DNA of 21,780 nt, taken from positions 1 through 21,780 of the forward strand of contig CALGGV010000302.1 in the NCBI GenBank assembly GCA_937915725.1, read 5' to 3'. Positions 14,699-21,771 of the stretch are shown here, piece after piece (position 1 is the first letter of the stretch; each line of letters begins with the position of its first letter). This DNA is from an uncultured Selenomonadales bacterium. Its GTDB lineage: Bacteria; Bacillota; Negativicutes; Selenomonadales; Selenomonadaceae. The notes beneath the pieces are model-generated. The model did not search any database, had not been told where the DNA came from, and was given only the letters and a program-made list of their open reading frames with translations. The position numbers and the translations under genes are program-made.

Positions 14699-16006
14699 AT
14701 GAAGAAATCTTTAGTAGCTGCCTTAACAGGTATGTTCGTAGTCGGTGCAACCGCTACAACTTTTGCTGCGGCAAATCCTTTCAGCGATGTTCCTGCCGGT
14801 CACTGGGCTTACAATTCTGTTACCAAATTGGCTAATGAAGGAATTATCGAAGGTTATGGCGACGGCACTTATCGTGGTAACCGCAATATCACACGTTATG
14901 AAATGGCGCAGATGATCGCTCGTGCACTTGCGAAAACTCCTACAACAACCATTAGTTCCACAAGCCGTGCGGAACTCGACAGACTTGCTGCTGAATTCCG
15001 TGATGAACTTGACAATCTCGGCGTTCGTATCGATGAACTCGAAAAACATTCTGATATGGTAAAATGGCAAGGCAAAATTGAATACACCTACAATCACCGC
15101 AAATTCAGCGGCGACGTTAAAACTCATGGACACGGCGGCGTATTCCGTCTCGAACCGCAAGCTGAAGTAAATGATCATTGGACAGCAGTTGCTCGTTTTG
15201 ATGCTGCATATGATGGTCAAAATGATTCAACTAATGGCGGCGGACAGGGTGCCAAACTCAAGAGAGTTTATGCACAAGGCGATTATGACAAATTTGGCGT
15301 TAAAATTGGTCGTTTTGGTTATTGCCCTTCAATCGAAGATGGTCTTGTAGCTGATACTGTTATCTCAGGTGCTGAACTTTCATTCGGTAGCAAATGGCAG
15401 GCTATTGTTACAGCAGGTCGCATTGGTCAATATTCTGATGAAGCTCATGCTTATAACAATTCTGCTAGAAAGAATTATAACGGTACAGGTGCTGTCAATA
15501 CTGATGATACTGACGTTCTCTCTCTTAATGTCAAATATAATCCGGGCGATAGTGGTCTTTATGGCGGCGCAAGTTATTACTATGCCAAAGATAAAGATTT
15601 CGGTATGGTTAATAAAAACGGCAAAGATAAATCTCAAATTTGGGCTGTAGGTCTCGGCTACAAATTCAATGATAAATTAGACTTACACGGTGCATTTGCA
15701 CAAAATACCAAAGCTGATGTTCAAAAGAATGCTTGGGCTGTTGATCTTCGCTATGGTGATTATGGCGATTATTCCGAACAAGGCAACTGGTCTATTTGGG
15801 CAGGTTATGCAAAATTCGGTATGGGCGCAGTAGTTGCAAGTGATCAAGGCGATGACATTATGACAGGCGAAAAAGGCTGGCACGTTGGCGCGGCTTATGC
15901 TCCTTTCAAAAATGTCGGTATTCTTGCAAGATATGCTGATGGTAAGATTATTGGCACCAACGTTAAAGATAAACACGTTTGGGGTCGTGTTGAATTCTTC
16001 TTCTAA
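14699..16006 (+). CDS. S-layer-homology porin (OmpM-like outer-membrane anchor)
   Basis: A 435-residue outer-membrane protein. Residues 1-24 are a signal peptide (ending TTFAAA). One SLH domain follows (NPFSDVPAGHWAY ... GIIEGYGDGTYRGNRNITRYE, about 26-80), which in Negativicutes binds modified peptidoglycan. A coiled-coil spacer (about 92-118, RAELDRLAAEFRDELDNLG) precedes a beta-barrel rich in alternating strands and ending in RVEFFF, the terminal Phe recognised by the BAM machinery. It both anchors the outer membrane and forms pores. The ATG at 14699 follows AAGGAGG; an in-frame ATG at 14663 lacks such a site. Codon use (CGT, CTC, TTC) is more biased than in neighbours, which with the strong promoter implies high expression. 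Confidence 0.93.
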   Translation: MKKSLVAALTGMFVVGATATTFAAANPFSDVPAGHWAYNSVTKLANEGIIEGYGDGTYRGNRNITRYEMAQMIARALAKTPTTTISSTSRAELDRLAAEFRDELDNLGVRIDELEKHSDMVKWQGKIEYTYNHRKFSGDVKTHGHGGVFRLEPQAEVNDHWTAVARFDAAYDGQNDSTNGGGQGAKLKRVYAQGDYDKFGVKIGRFGYCPSIEDGLVADTVISGAELSFGSKWQAIVTAGRIGQYSDEAHAYNNSARKNYNGTGAVNTDDTDVLSLNVKYNPGDSGLYGGASYYYAKDKDFGMVNKNGKDKSQIWAVGLGYKFNDKLDLHGAFAQNTKADVQKNAWAVDLRYGDYGDYSEQGNWSIWAGYAKFGMGAVVASDQGDDIMTGEKGWHVGAAYAPFKNVGILARYADGKIIGTNVKDKHVWGRVEFFF

Positions 16007-16049
16007 GATTCACTTAAAATCAGAACTTAATAACTTAACTATAAATTCG

Positions 16050-16081
16050 AGAGTCTCCGATTCTGTCGGAGGCTCTTTTTT
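16050..16081 (+). terminator. Terminator of the porin gene
   Basis: AGAGTCTCCGA (16050-16060), loop TTCTG, TCGGAGGCTCT (16066-16076) and a T run: an 11-bp stem with one G-U pair. Confidence 0.93.
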
Positions 16082-16127
16082 GATTCCCAAAAATCAGTTA
16101 TAATTTTTCTGAAAGGAAGTGATTGAA

Positions 16128-16385
16128 GTGGTAAATTTAAAAAAGCAAATTCAAGAACCGGAAAAAATTTCAGCCGAAATTGACGAAGATTTTATTTCTT
16201 TTGTGGCGCGTATAGACGCTTTTATTCAGGAAATGTGCGATTTAAAAAATGCAAGCTGTCCGGCGAAAAAAAATAAAACTGATGACGATTTTATTTTTAA
16301 TATTCTGATGTGTATCCTTTGGGGTGAATTCGGTCTTTTGATAGGGCTTGATATTGTAATGATTATTAAAGCTTTTTCTAAGTAA
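16128..16385 (+). CDS. Small membrane-anchored protein of unknown function
   Basis: An 85-residue protein with a charged, helix-prone N-terminal half and a hydrophobic C-terminal segment (about residues 57-81, FNILMCILWGEFGLLIG then LDIVMI). The stretch FIQEMCDLKN resembles FVQEMRDFKD in the next gene, so the two may be distant relatives. The GTG at 16128, 10 bases after AAAGGA, is preferred; an in-frame GTG at 16119 lies within the ribosome site. TATAAT at 16099-16104 may be its -10 box, though no good -35 is seen. Family not recognised. Confidence 0.6.
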   Translation: MVNLKKQIQEPEKISAEIDEDFISFVARIDAFIQEMCDLKNASCPAKKNKTDDDFIFNILMCILWGEFGLLIGLDIVMIIKAFSK

Positions 16386-16406
16386 TGATTCAGCTAATTT
16401 AAAATA

Positions 16407-16415
16407 TGATATAAT
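16407..16415 (+). promoter_or_regulatory. Extended -10 promoter of the coiled-coil gene
   Basis: TGATATAAT (TG at 16407-16408, TATAAT at 16410-16415) with a weak -35. The start would be near 16422, just before the AAAGGAGGTG ribosome site, so the leader is very short. Confidence 0.5.
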
Positions 16416-16438
16416 AGTTTTGAAAGGAGGTGTTCACA

Positions 16439-16786
16439 ATGGCAGAAAAAGATTTGGAAAATCGCGTAAGCAGTTTAGAAAAAAATTTTGAAGTTTTCGT
16501 ACAGGAAATGCGCGATTTTAAAGACGAAATGAGAGACTTTAAAGCCGAAATGCGCCAACAAAACGAAATGCGCGCCGCTGAAATTGCGCGTGTCGATGCA
16601 AAAATTGAGCAGTTACGTGAGCAACGCGAAAAAGATAATGCTAAACACGAGGCAGATATTAAGGAACTTAATCAAAAAATTGAAGACAAATTCGACAAAC
16701 TGTCTAATCAATTTCATACTACTTCAATAGCAACAATTTTAGGCGTCGGAGCGATTGTTTGGGCGATTGTTTCAGCTTTAAAGTAA
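16439..16786 (+). CDS. Coiled-coil protein with C-terminal membrane anchor
   Basis: A 115-residue protein. Residues 1-92 are a highly charged coiled coil with repeating EMRDFKDEMRDFKAEMRQQ-type heptads and further E/K/R-rich helix. Residues about 96-114 are a single membrane segment (SIATILGVGAIVWAIVSAL) with a lysine at the end, so it is probably a tail-anchored inner-membrane protein with a cytoplasmic coil. The ATG at 16439 follows a near-perfect AAAGGAGGTG. Similar low-complexity proteins occur in phages and Borrelia (Bdr) but function is unknown. Confidence 0.75.
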   Translation: MAEKDLENRVSSLEKNFEVFVQEMRDFKDEMRDFKAEMRQQNEMRAAEIARVDAKIEQLREQREKDNAKHEADIKELNQKIEDKFDKLSNQFHTTSIATILGVGAIVWAIVSALK

Positions 16787-16793
16787 GACGAAA

Positions 16794-16826
16794 AAAAACC
16801 GCCCAAATAACAGGCGGGTAAAAAAA
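16794..16826 (-). terminator. Minus-strand terminator
   Basis: On the minus strand, CCGCC (16817-16813) and GGCGG (16803-16799) enclose a short loop and are followed by T8. On the plus strand the hairpin is followed by A8, so it would not stop the coiled-coil gene. It lies only a few bases downstream of the minus promoter at 16837-16865. Confidence 0.5.
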
Positions 16827-16836
16827 ATCCAGTAAA

Positions 16837-16865
16837 ATTATATTGCGCCGTAATGTACCTGTCAA
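16837..16865 (-). promoter_or_regulatory. Perfect-consensus promoter on the minus strand
   Basis: TTGACA (16865-16860), exactly 17 bases, TATAAT (16842-16837). No minus-strand gene follows; transcription from about 16830 would reach the terminator at 16794-16826 at once or read antisense into the coiled-coil gene. Confidence 0.6.
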
Positions 16866-16929
16866 ATTGCAGGAAAAATTTTTATTGCGGCGAATTTTTT
16901 TTTAGAATTTTAAATGGAGCGTGATTGAA

Positions 16930-17505
16930 ATGTCAGCAAAGGGCGATATGATTGCCGGCAAGTGGTACAATGCAAATTTTGATTCCGAGTTGATTCGTGA
17001 ACGCAGAATCGTTAAAGATTATTGTCTTGAATACAATAATACTCCAACTAAAGATTTGGGCGCACGCCGTGATCTCCTGCGCGAAATTCTCCAAAATGTT
17101 GAAGTTGAACAAGTCGAAGTTATGTCTCCTTTTATGGTTGATTATGGCTACAATGTTTTTATGGGCGCGGGCTGTTTTCTCAATCACAATGTTTATCTTA
17201 TGGACTGTGCAAAAATTAAATTTGGGAAAAAATGTTTTGTAGGTCCAAATTGCGGCTTTTATACGGCACTTCATCCACTGGAAGTTACAAAACGCAACGC
17301 CGGATTTGAAATGGCAAAACCTATCACTATTGGCGATAATGTTTGGATTGGCGGAAATGTTGTAATTTTGCCGGGCGTTACTGTTGGAAGTAATTCAGTT
17401 ATCGGCGCGGGCGCAGTTGTTACAAAAGATATTCCCGCCGGAGTCTTGGCATTTGGCAACCCCTGCAAAGTTATAAAAGAAGTGCCGAGTCCTGCAAAAG
17501 GCTAA
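16930..17505 (+). CDS. Maltose/galactoside O-acetyltransferase-like enzyme
   Basis: A 191-residue left-handed beta-helix acetyltransferase of the Maa/LacA/NodL group, which transfers acetyl from acetyl-CoA to a sugar hydroxyl in the cytoplasm. The N-terminal MIAGKWYNANFDSEL segment is the Mac domain. Hexapeptide repeats follow, with the catalytic His in YTALHPLE and the acetyl-CoA-binding turns GDNVWIGGNVVILPGV and VGSNSVIGAGAVVTKDIPAG. The acceptor sugar cannot be inferred. The ATG at 16930 is 10 bases after GGAG; the in-frame GTG at 16921 is too close. A terminator follows at 17534. Confidence 0.93.
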   Translation: MSAKGDMIAGKWYNANFDSELIRERRIVKDYCLEYNNTPTKDLGARRDLLREILQNVEVEQVEVMSPFMVDYGYNVFMGAGCFLNHNVYLMDCAKIKFGKKCFVGPNCGFYTALHPLEVTKRNAGFEMAKPITIGDNVWIGGNVVILPGVTVGSNSVIGAGAVVTKDIPAGVLAFGNPCKVIKEVPSPAKG

Positions 17506-17533
17506 ATTAAAAAATTTTTTGATTAAGAAAAAC

Positions 17534-17571
17534 GGCGGCGCGGTTTTAAAATTACTGAAGCCGCCTTTTTT
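17534..17571 (+). terminator. Terminator after the acetyltransferase gene
   Basis: GGCGGC (17534-17539) and GCCGCC (17560-17565) followed by T6. The 20-base loop is long for an intrinsic terminator. Confidence 0.7.
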
Positions 17572-17599
17572 AAATAAAAAATCATAAATTTTTTACTGA

Positions 17600-17757
17600 A
17601 GAAAAAGAAGGTGCCCGAAAACGGTCGCCGCTCGCACAAATCTTACTAAAAAGCACGCCTTGCTACTCAAGCCGCACAGGATGTGATTTCAGCGGGCTTG
17701 CAACTGTGATGAGTAAGAACAGTTGCTCTTTCTTTGCGTCAAAGAAAAAAGGCGTTT
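17600..17757. repeat. Structured intergenic element (D) upstream of potA
   Basis: This gene-free stretch is GC-richer than its flanks and full of inverted repeats. CAAGCCGC (17668-17675) pairs with GCGGGCTTG (17692-17700, one bulge), CAACTGT with ACAGTTG (17701-17725), and TTTCTTTG with CAAAGAAA around 17729-17748. Its right end (TCTTTCTTTGC ... AGGCGTTT) resembles the right ends of copies A and B, so it may be a diverged relative. A promoter for the pot operon should lie here or just after, but none is clear. Confidence 0.45.
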
Positions 17758-17817
17758 ATTTAAAAAAATAAAATTAAAATTTGTAAAAAAATATATAAAT
17801 TGGAAAGGTTGTTGGGA

Positions 17818-18888
17818 TTGAAAAGGGAACTCATTCATCTTGAAAATGTGGTTAAGAAATTTGGAAACTTAACAGTTCTTGACGAAATTGACTTGACGAT
17901 TTATGAAAATGAATTTGTAACACTTTTGGGACCTTCAGGCTGCGGCAAGACGACTTTGCTTAGAATTATCGGCGGCTTTGAAAATCCTGACGCGGGCAAA
18001 GTTATTTTTGGCGGCAAAGATATTACAAGCGTACCGCCTAATCGACGCCCAATTAATACCGTCTTTCAAAAGTATTCCCTTTTCTCACATATGAACGTTG
18101 AGGAAAATATTTCTTTCGGACCGAAAATCGCCGGTAAATCTGCTGATTATATTCGTGACAAAGTTAAATATGCTTTAAAGCTTGTAAACCTCGAAGGTTA
18201 CGAAAAGCACGACGTTACAAAGTTAAGCGGCGGACAACAGCAAAGAATTGCAATAGCGCGCGCCGTTGTCAATGAACCAAAAGTTTTATTGCTTGACGAG
18301 CCCTTAAGCGCACTTGATTTAAAACTGCGCCGCGCAATGAGAAATGAACTTGTCAGGATTAACCGTGAAACAGGAATTACTTTTATTTTTGTCACGCACG
18401 ATCAAGAAGAGGCTCTCTCAATGTCAGATACAATCGTTGTAATGAATCAAGGTTACATTCAGCAAGTTGGAACGCCGGAAAATATTTACAATGAGCCGGA
18501 AAATGCCTTTGTTGCAGATTTTATCGGCGATTCAAATATTATTGACGGCGTTATGGTACGTGATAAATTGGTTAGAATTTTGGGCAGAGAATATCCTTGC
18601 GTTGATGAAGGTTTTCCGCCGGAAAGTCCTGTTGACGTTCAAATAAGACCGGAAGATATAACTTTGACAGAACCGCAGGAAAACGCCCTCACAGGCACTG
18701 TAACGCGCGTTGTTTTTTGGGGTATGTCTTATGATATAACTGTTGACGCAGGCGGTTTCTCGTGGCTTATACAGTCGATTCACGGGCGAAAAATCGGCGA
18801 GCAGGTAAGTTTACACCTTGACCCTTACAATATCCAAATTATGGCTAAGCCTCAATCTGAAGATGAAAAAATTGCACAGGAAATTTAA
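17818..18888 (+). CDS. potA: Spermidine/putrescine ABC transporter ATP-binding protein
   Basis: PotA is the ATPase of the polyamine importer PotABCD. Motifs: Walker A GPSGCGKTT (about residues 38-46), Q-loop VFQKYSLF, signature LSGGQQQRIAIARA, Walker B VLLLDEPLSALD and the switch His in FVTHDQEEA. A C-terminal TOBE-like domain (IRPEDITL onward) follows. The TTG at 17818, 9 bases after GAAAGG, is chosen, giving 356 residues; the frame to 17800 overlaps the ribosome site. It is the first gene of the pot operon, but is separated from potB by two restriction genes. Confidence 0.95.
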   Translation: MKRELIHLENVVKKFGNLTVLDEIDLTIYENEFVTLLGPSGCGKTTLLRIIGGFENPDAGKVIFGGKDITSVPPNRRPINTVFQKYSLFSHMNVEENISFGPKIAGKSADYIRDKVKYALKLVNLEGYEKHDVTKLSGGQQQRIAIARAVVNEPKVLLLDEPLSALDLKLRRAMRNELVRINRETGITFIFVTHDQEEALSMSDTIVVMNQGYIQQVGTPENIYNEPENAFVADFIGDSNIIDGVMVRDKLVRILGREYPCVDEGFPPESPVDVQIRPEDITLTEPQENALTGTVTRVVFWGMSYDITVDAGGFSWLIQSIHGRKIGEQVSLHLDPYNIQIMAKPQSEDEKIAQEI

Positions 18889-18893
18889 AAATT

Positions 18894-19661
18894 ATGAATT
18901 TGAAATTTGATGAATCCGTAGCAGTAAATTATAAAAGTGCCTCACAAAAAATCCGCGTTATGAGTGAATCGTGGCTTGTCAATAATTTATTTTGTCCGTG
19001 TTGCGGAAATATTCATATTGATAAAATGAAAAATAATTTGCCCGTTGCTGATATTCATTGCGAAAATTGCGGCGAAATTTTTGAGTTGAAAAGCAAAAAA
19101 AATTTTATTGGCTCCAAAATTGTTGACGGCGCGTATCATACGATGATTGAAAGAATTACCGGCAATTTAAACCCGCAACTTTTTATTATGGGCTATTCGG
19201 AAAATTTGTTTGTAAAAGATTTAATTTTTGTGCCGAAATTCTTTTTTTCTGTTGATATAATCGAACGTCGAAAACCACTTTCAGAAAATGCAAGGCGCGC
19301 CGGTTGGATTGGCTGTAACATTTTGTATGATAAAATTCCGGAACAAGGTAAAATAAATATCATTCGTGACGGCAAAGAAATTGAAATTGAAACAATTTTA
19401 AATTGGTACAATAAAACAAAAAAGTTACAAACTCCGGATTTAAATCTGCGCGGCTGGATGTTGGATATTTTGAACTGCATAAACAAAATTAAATCTGAAA
19501 CTTTTAGCTTGCAAGACGTTTACAAATTCTCAGATTTTTTAAAATCAAAACACTGTTCAAATTATAATATTGAGGCTAAAATTCGACAGCAATTACAATT
19601 TCTGCGCGACAAAGGTTTTATAGAATTTATTGGGCGCGGCAAATATCGAAAGGTGATTTAA
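18894..19661 (+). CDS. dpnC: DpnI-type restriction endonuclease for methylated GATC
   Basis: A 255-residue protein closely similar along its full length to DpnI of Streptococcus pneumoniae, which cuts GATC only when the adenine is methylated. From memory of that protein, alignment needs almost no gaps: NYKSASQK, NLPVADIHC, FELKSKKN, ARRAGWIGCNI, RGWMLDILNCI and IRQQLQFLRDK are shared or nearly so. The PD-(D/E)XK residues D53, E64 and K66 fall at the DpnI positions, and C34, C37, C56 and C59 form the zinc site. The C-terminal 70 residues are the winged helix that also reads methylated DNA. It starts 5 bases after the potA stop with only a weak ribosome site, so it depends on pot transcription. 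No methylase is needed or present. Confidence 0.93.
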   Translation: MNLKFDESVAVNYKSASQKIRVMSESWLVNNLFCPCCGNIHIDKMKNNLPVADIHCENCGEIFELKSKKNFIGSKIVDGAYHTMIERITGNLNPQLFIMGYSENLFVKDLIFVPKFFFSVDIIERRKPLSENARRAGWIGCNILYDKIPEQGKINIIRDGKEIEIETILNWYNKTKKLQTPDLNLRGWMLDILNCINKIKSETFSLQDVYKFSDFLKSKHCSNYNIEAKIRQQLQFLRDKGFIEFIGRGKYRKVI

Positions 19662-19865
19662 ATGGCTAAAAAATATTGTGTTATAATCGAAGAAACAATT
19701 TCTGAAGAATTTGAAATAGAGGCAGAATCAAGGGAAGATGCAATTTCTAAAGCGATTGACGCTTATAAATCAGGAGAATTTGTTTTAGAACCCGGAAATT
19801 TTGAATACGCACAGGTTAAAGTAATAGATGAAGATGATAAAAGTAGTGAATGGATTGAAATTTAA
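19662..19865 (+). CDS. dpnD: DpnD/PcfM-family small protein
   Basis: A 67-residue acidic protein (YCVIIEETISEEFEIEAES, then REDAISKAIDAYKSGEFVLE) matching the DpnD/PcfM family. In S. pneumoniae dpnD is the partner of dpnC (DpnI); its function is not known. It begins immediately after the dpnC stop, with AAAGGTGA as ribosome site inside the end of dpnC, so the two are a unit. potB follows after 21 bases. Confidence 0.82.
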   Translation: MAKKYCVIIEETISEEFEIEAESREDAISKAIDAYKSGEFVLEPGNFEYAQVKVIDEDDKSSEWIEI

Positions 19866-19886
19866 AACTTGAAAGGAAGTTGATAA

Positions 19887-20702
19887 ATGTTTCATTCGGT
19901 AACAGTAAGGAATTTATTTTTGGCTCCGTTCGTGATATGGGCGGGGATTTTTATTTTTGTACCGCTGATATTTATAATTTGGTATGGCGTAACGGACGCG
20001 GCTGGCAATTTTTCGCTTGAAAATCTTGCAATGATTTTTCAAACAGAATTTTTCCGCTCGCTTGAAATGTCGGTGTTATTGGCGTTTGTAAGTACGGCGG
20101 CTTGTTTAATTTTGGCGTACCCGCTGTGTTTAATTTTGGTGGAGCGGGCGAAAAGCGCGGGCTTGATAATAACTTTGCTATTTGTTTTGCCGCTTTGGAT
20201 GAACACGCTGCTTTCAACAATGGCGTGGCAGACAATTTTGGAAAAGAACGGGATTTTGAATCAAATTTTAAGATTATTTTCTTTGCCGGATTTTACTTTA
20301 ATAAATACTTCGGCGGCGGTAGTTTTGGGAATGATTTATAATTATCTGCCGTATATGGTATTGCCGCTATATGTAGCACTTTCTAAAATTGATAAAAGTG
20401 TAATTGAGGCGGCAAAAGATTTGGGCGCGTCAACGTGGCAAACTTTTTCCAAAATAATTTTGCCGCTAAGTTTACCAGGCGCAGTTTCCGGCGTTACGAT
20501 GGTTTTCATACCGGCGTTGACAACTTTTGCGATAAGCGCACTTTTGGGCGGCGGCAAACTTTTATTAATCGGCAACGTCATTGAGCAGGAATTTACTTTT
20601 GAGTATGACTGGAATTTGGGCGCGGCGTTATCAATCGTGCTGATGATTTTTATTGTGCTGAATATGATTTTAACTTTTGCGTTTGACAAGGAAGAAGTTT
20701 AG
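19887..20702 (+). CDS. potB: Spermidine/putrescine ABC transporter permease PotB
   Basis: A 271-residue inner-membrane permease with about six transmembrane segments. The EAA loop that contacts PotA is EAAKDLGASTWQTFSKIILP with LPG following. The ATG follows AAAGGAAGTTGAT. It pairs with PotC to form the channel. The stop TAG is the first unit of a heptamer array that spaces it from potC. Confidence 0.95.
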   Translation: MFHSVTVRNLFLAPFVIWAGIFIFVPLIFIIWYGVTDAAGNFSLENLAMIFQTEFFRSLEMSVLLAFVSTAACLILAYPLCLILVERAKSAGLIITLLFVLPLWMNTLLSTMAWQTILEKNGILNQILRLFSLPDFTLINTSAAVVLGMIYNYLPYMVLPLYVALSKIDKSVIEAAKDLGASTWQTFSKIILPLSLPGAVSGVTMVFIPALTTFAISALLGGGKLLLIGNVIEQEFTFEYDWNLGAALSIVLMIFIVLNMILTFAFDKEEV

Positions 20703-20767
20703 GCAGTAGGCAGTAGTAAAGAGGCAGTAGGGAATTGTTTTCACTCTTGCCTTCTGCCTTCTGCCTT
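20700..20767 (+). repeat. Heptamer array and complementary arm between potB and potC
   Basis: TAG begins at 20700 (the potB stop), 20707, 20714 and 20728, with GAG at 20721: five units of 7 bases, TAGGCAG type. A second arm at 20746-20767 carries the complementary heptamer (TGCCTTC repeated). AGGCAGTAGGCAG can pair with CTGCCTTCTGCCT with one T-T mismatch, so the potB-potC spacer can fold into a hairpin before the potC ribosome site. Confidence 0.87.
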
Positions 20768-20785
20768 GAAAGAAAGGAGCTAAAA

Positions 20786-21562
20786 ATGTCAAGAATAAAA
20801 ACAATCTACTTAGCCGCAATATTTCTGTTCCTGTACGCGCCAATAGGAGTTTTAATCGCACAGTCATTCAACGAGAGCCGTTATCGCGGACACTGGACGG
20901 GCTTTACTTTCAAATGGTACGAGGAACTTTTTGAAAATGAAGATATTCTTGAGGCGTTGTCAAATACAATTTCGATAGGATTTTTTTCGGCGTTAATCGC
21001 AACGATTTTAGCGTTGATAACTTGTTTAGCCCTGCGCGAGGTCGGGAAAAAGTGGCGGGCAATGTTTATGAGCGTGGCGAACATTCCAATTTTGAACGCA
21101 GATATTGTAACGGGAATATCATTGATGCTTTTATTTTTGGGAATGGGAATAAAACTCGGCTACGGCTCCATTTTGTTGGCGCACGTGGTTTTCAATGTGC
21201 CGTATGTAATGCTATGCATAATGCCGCAATTAATGGCGTTAGATAAATCTTTTTATGAGGCGGCGTTAGATTTGGGCGCGTCGCCTTTCAAGGCGTTTAC
21301 AAGCGTTGTTTTGCCGGAATTAAGACCGAGTATTTTTGCGGGATTTTTATTGGCGTTCACAATGTCTGCAGACGATTTTATAATAACGTATTTCACGCGA
21401 GGCGCGGGCGTCGATACACTGCCAACAGAAATTTATTCAGAATTGAAATTGGGGATTCATCCCGAAATGTACGCCCTGTCAACGCTTGTATTTTTCACGG
21501 TTTTAATTTTCGTGATACTTTTTGCAATTAACCGCAAAAAATTGGACGGTGATATTTTATGA
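20786..21562 (+). CDS. potC: Spermidine/putrescine ABC transporter permease PotC
   Basis: A 258-residue permease partner of PotB with about six membrane segments and the EAA loop EAALDLGASPFKAFTSVVLP. The ATG at 20786 follows AAAGGAGC; the longer frame to 20735 runs back through the repeat and is rejected. The TGA stop overlaps the next ATG as ATGA (21559-21562), the usual coupling to potD. The last ~57 codons are duplicated downstream. Confidence 0.95.
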   Translation: MSRIKTIYLAAIFLFLYAPIGVLIAQSFNESRYRGHWTGFTFKWYEELFENEDILEALSNTISIGFFSALIATILALITCLALREVGKKWRAMFMSVANIPILNADIVTGISLMLLFLGMGIKLGYGSILLAHVVFNVPYVMLCIMPQLMALDKSFYEAALDLGASPFKAFTSVVLPELRPSIFAGFLLAFTMSADDFIITYFTRGAGVDTLPTEIYSELKLGIHPEMYALSTLVFFTVLIFVILFAINRKKLDGDIL

Positions 21563-21771
21563 CAAAAAAAAATTTTGCCGCGCTGATTTTTATAACGTAC
21601 TTCACGCGGGGCGCGGGCGTCGATACACTGCCAACAGAAATTTATTCAGAATTGAAATTGGGGATTCATCCCGAAATGTACGCCCTGTCAACGCTTGTAT
21701 TTTTCACGGTTTTAATTTTCGTGATACTTTTTGCAATTAACCGCAAAAAATTGGACGGTGATATTTTATGA
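21559..21771 (+). pseudogene. Fusion frame: potD start joined to a second potC C-terminus
   Basis: The 70-codon frame starts with MTKKNFAALIFIT, which looks like the start of a PotD signal peptide, then continues in frame as the potC C-terminus (YFTRGAGVDTLP to the end). It arises from the tandem duplication and is not expected to be functional alone. It ends in another ATGA overlap at 21768, so coupling to the true next gene would be preserved. Confidence 0.6.

Noticed and set aside
14723..15220. 165-codon minus-strand frame inside the porin gene
   Set aside because: It lies antisense to a clear coding gene, with no ribosome site and an atypical protein sequence; a shadow frame.
17600..17757. 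tRNA or known riboswitch
   Set aside because: The inverted repeats do not form a cloverleaf, there is no anticodon arm in register, and no riboswitch core I know is visible.
18888..18894. Separate promoter for the dpnC-dpnD pair
   Set aside because: The gap to potA is 5 bases, and I saw no paired -35/-10 hexamers at the end of potA strong enough to claim.
21559..21771. A genuine 70-residue gene
   Set aside because: It is fully explained by the 209-bp duplication joining the next gene's start to the potC end.
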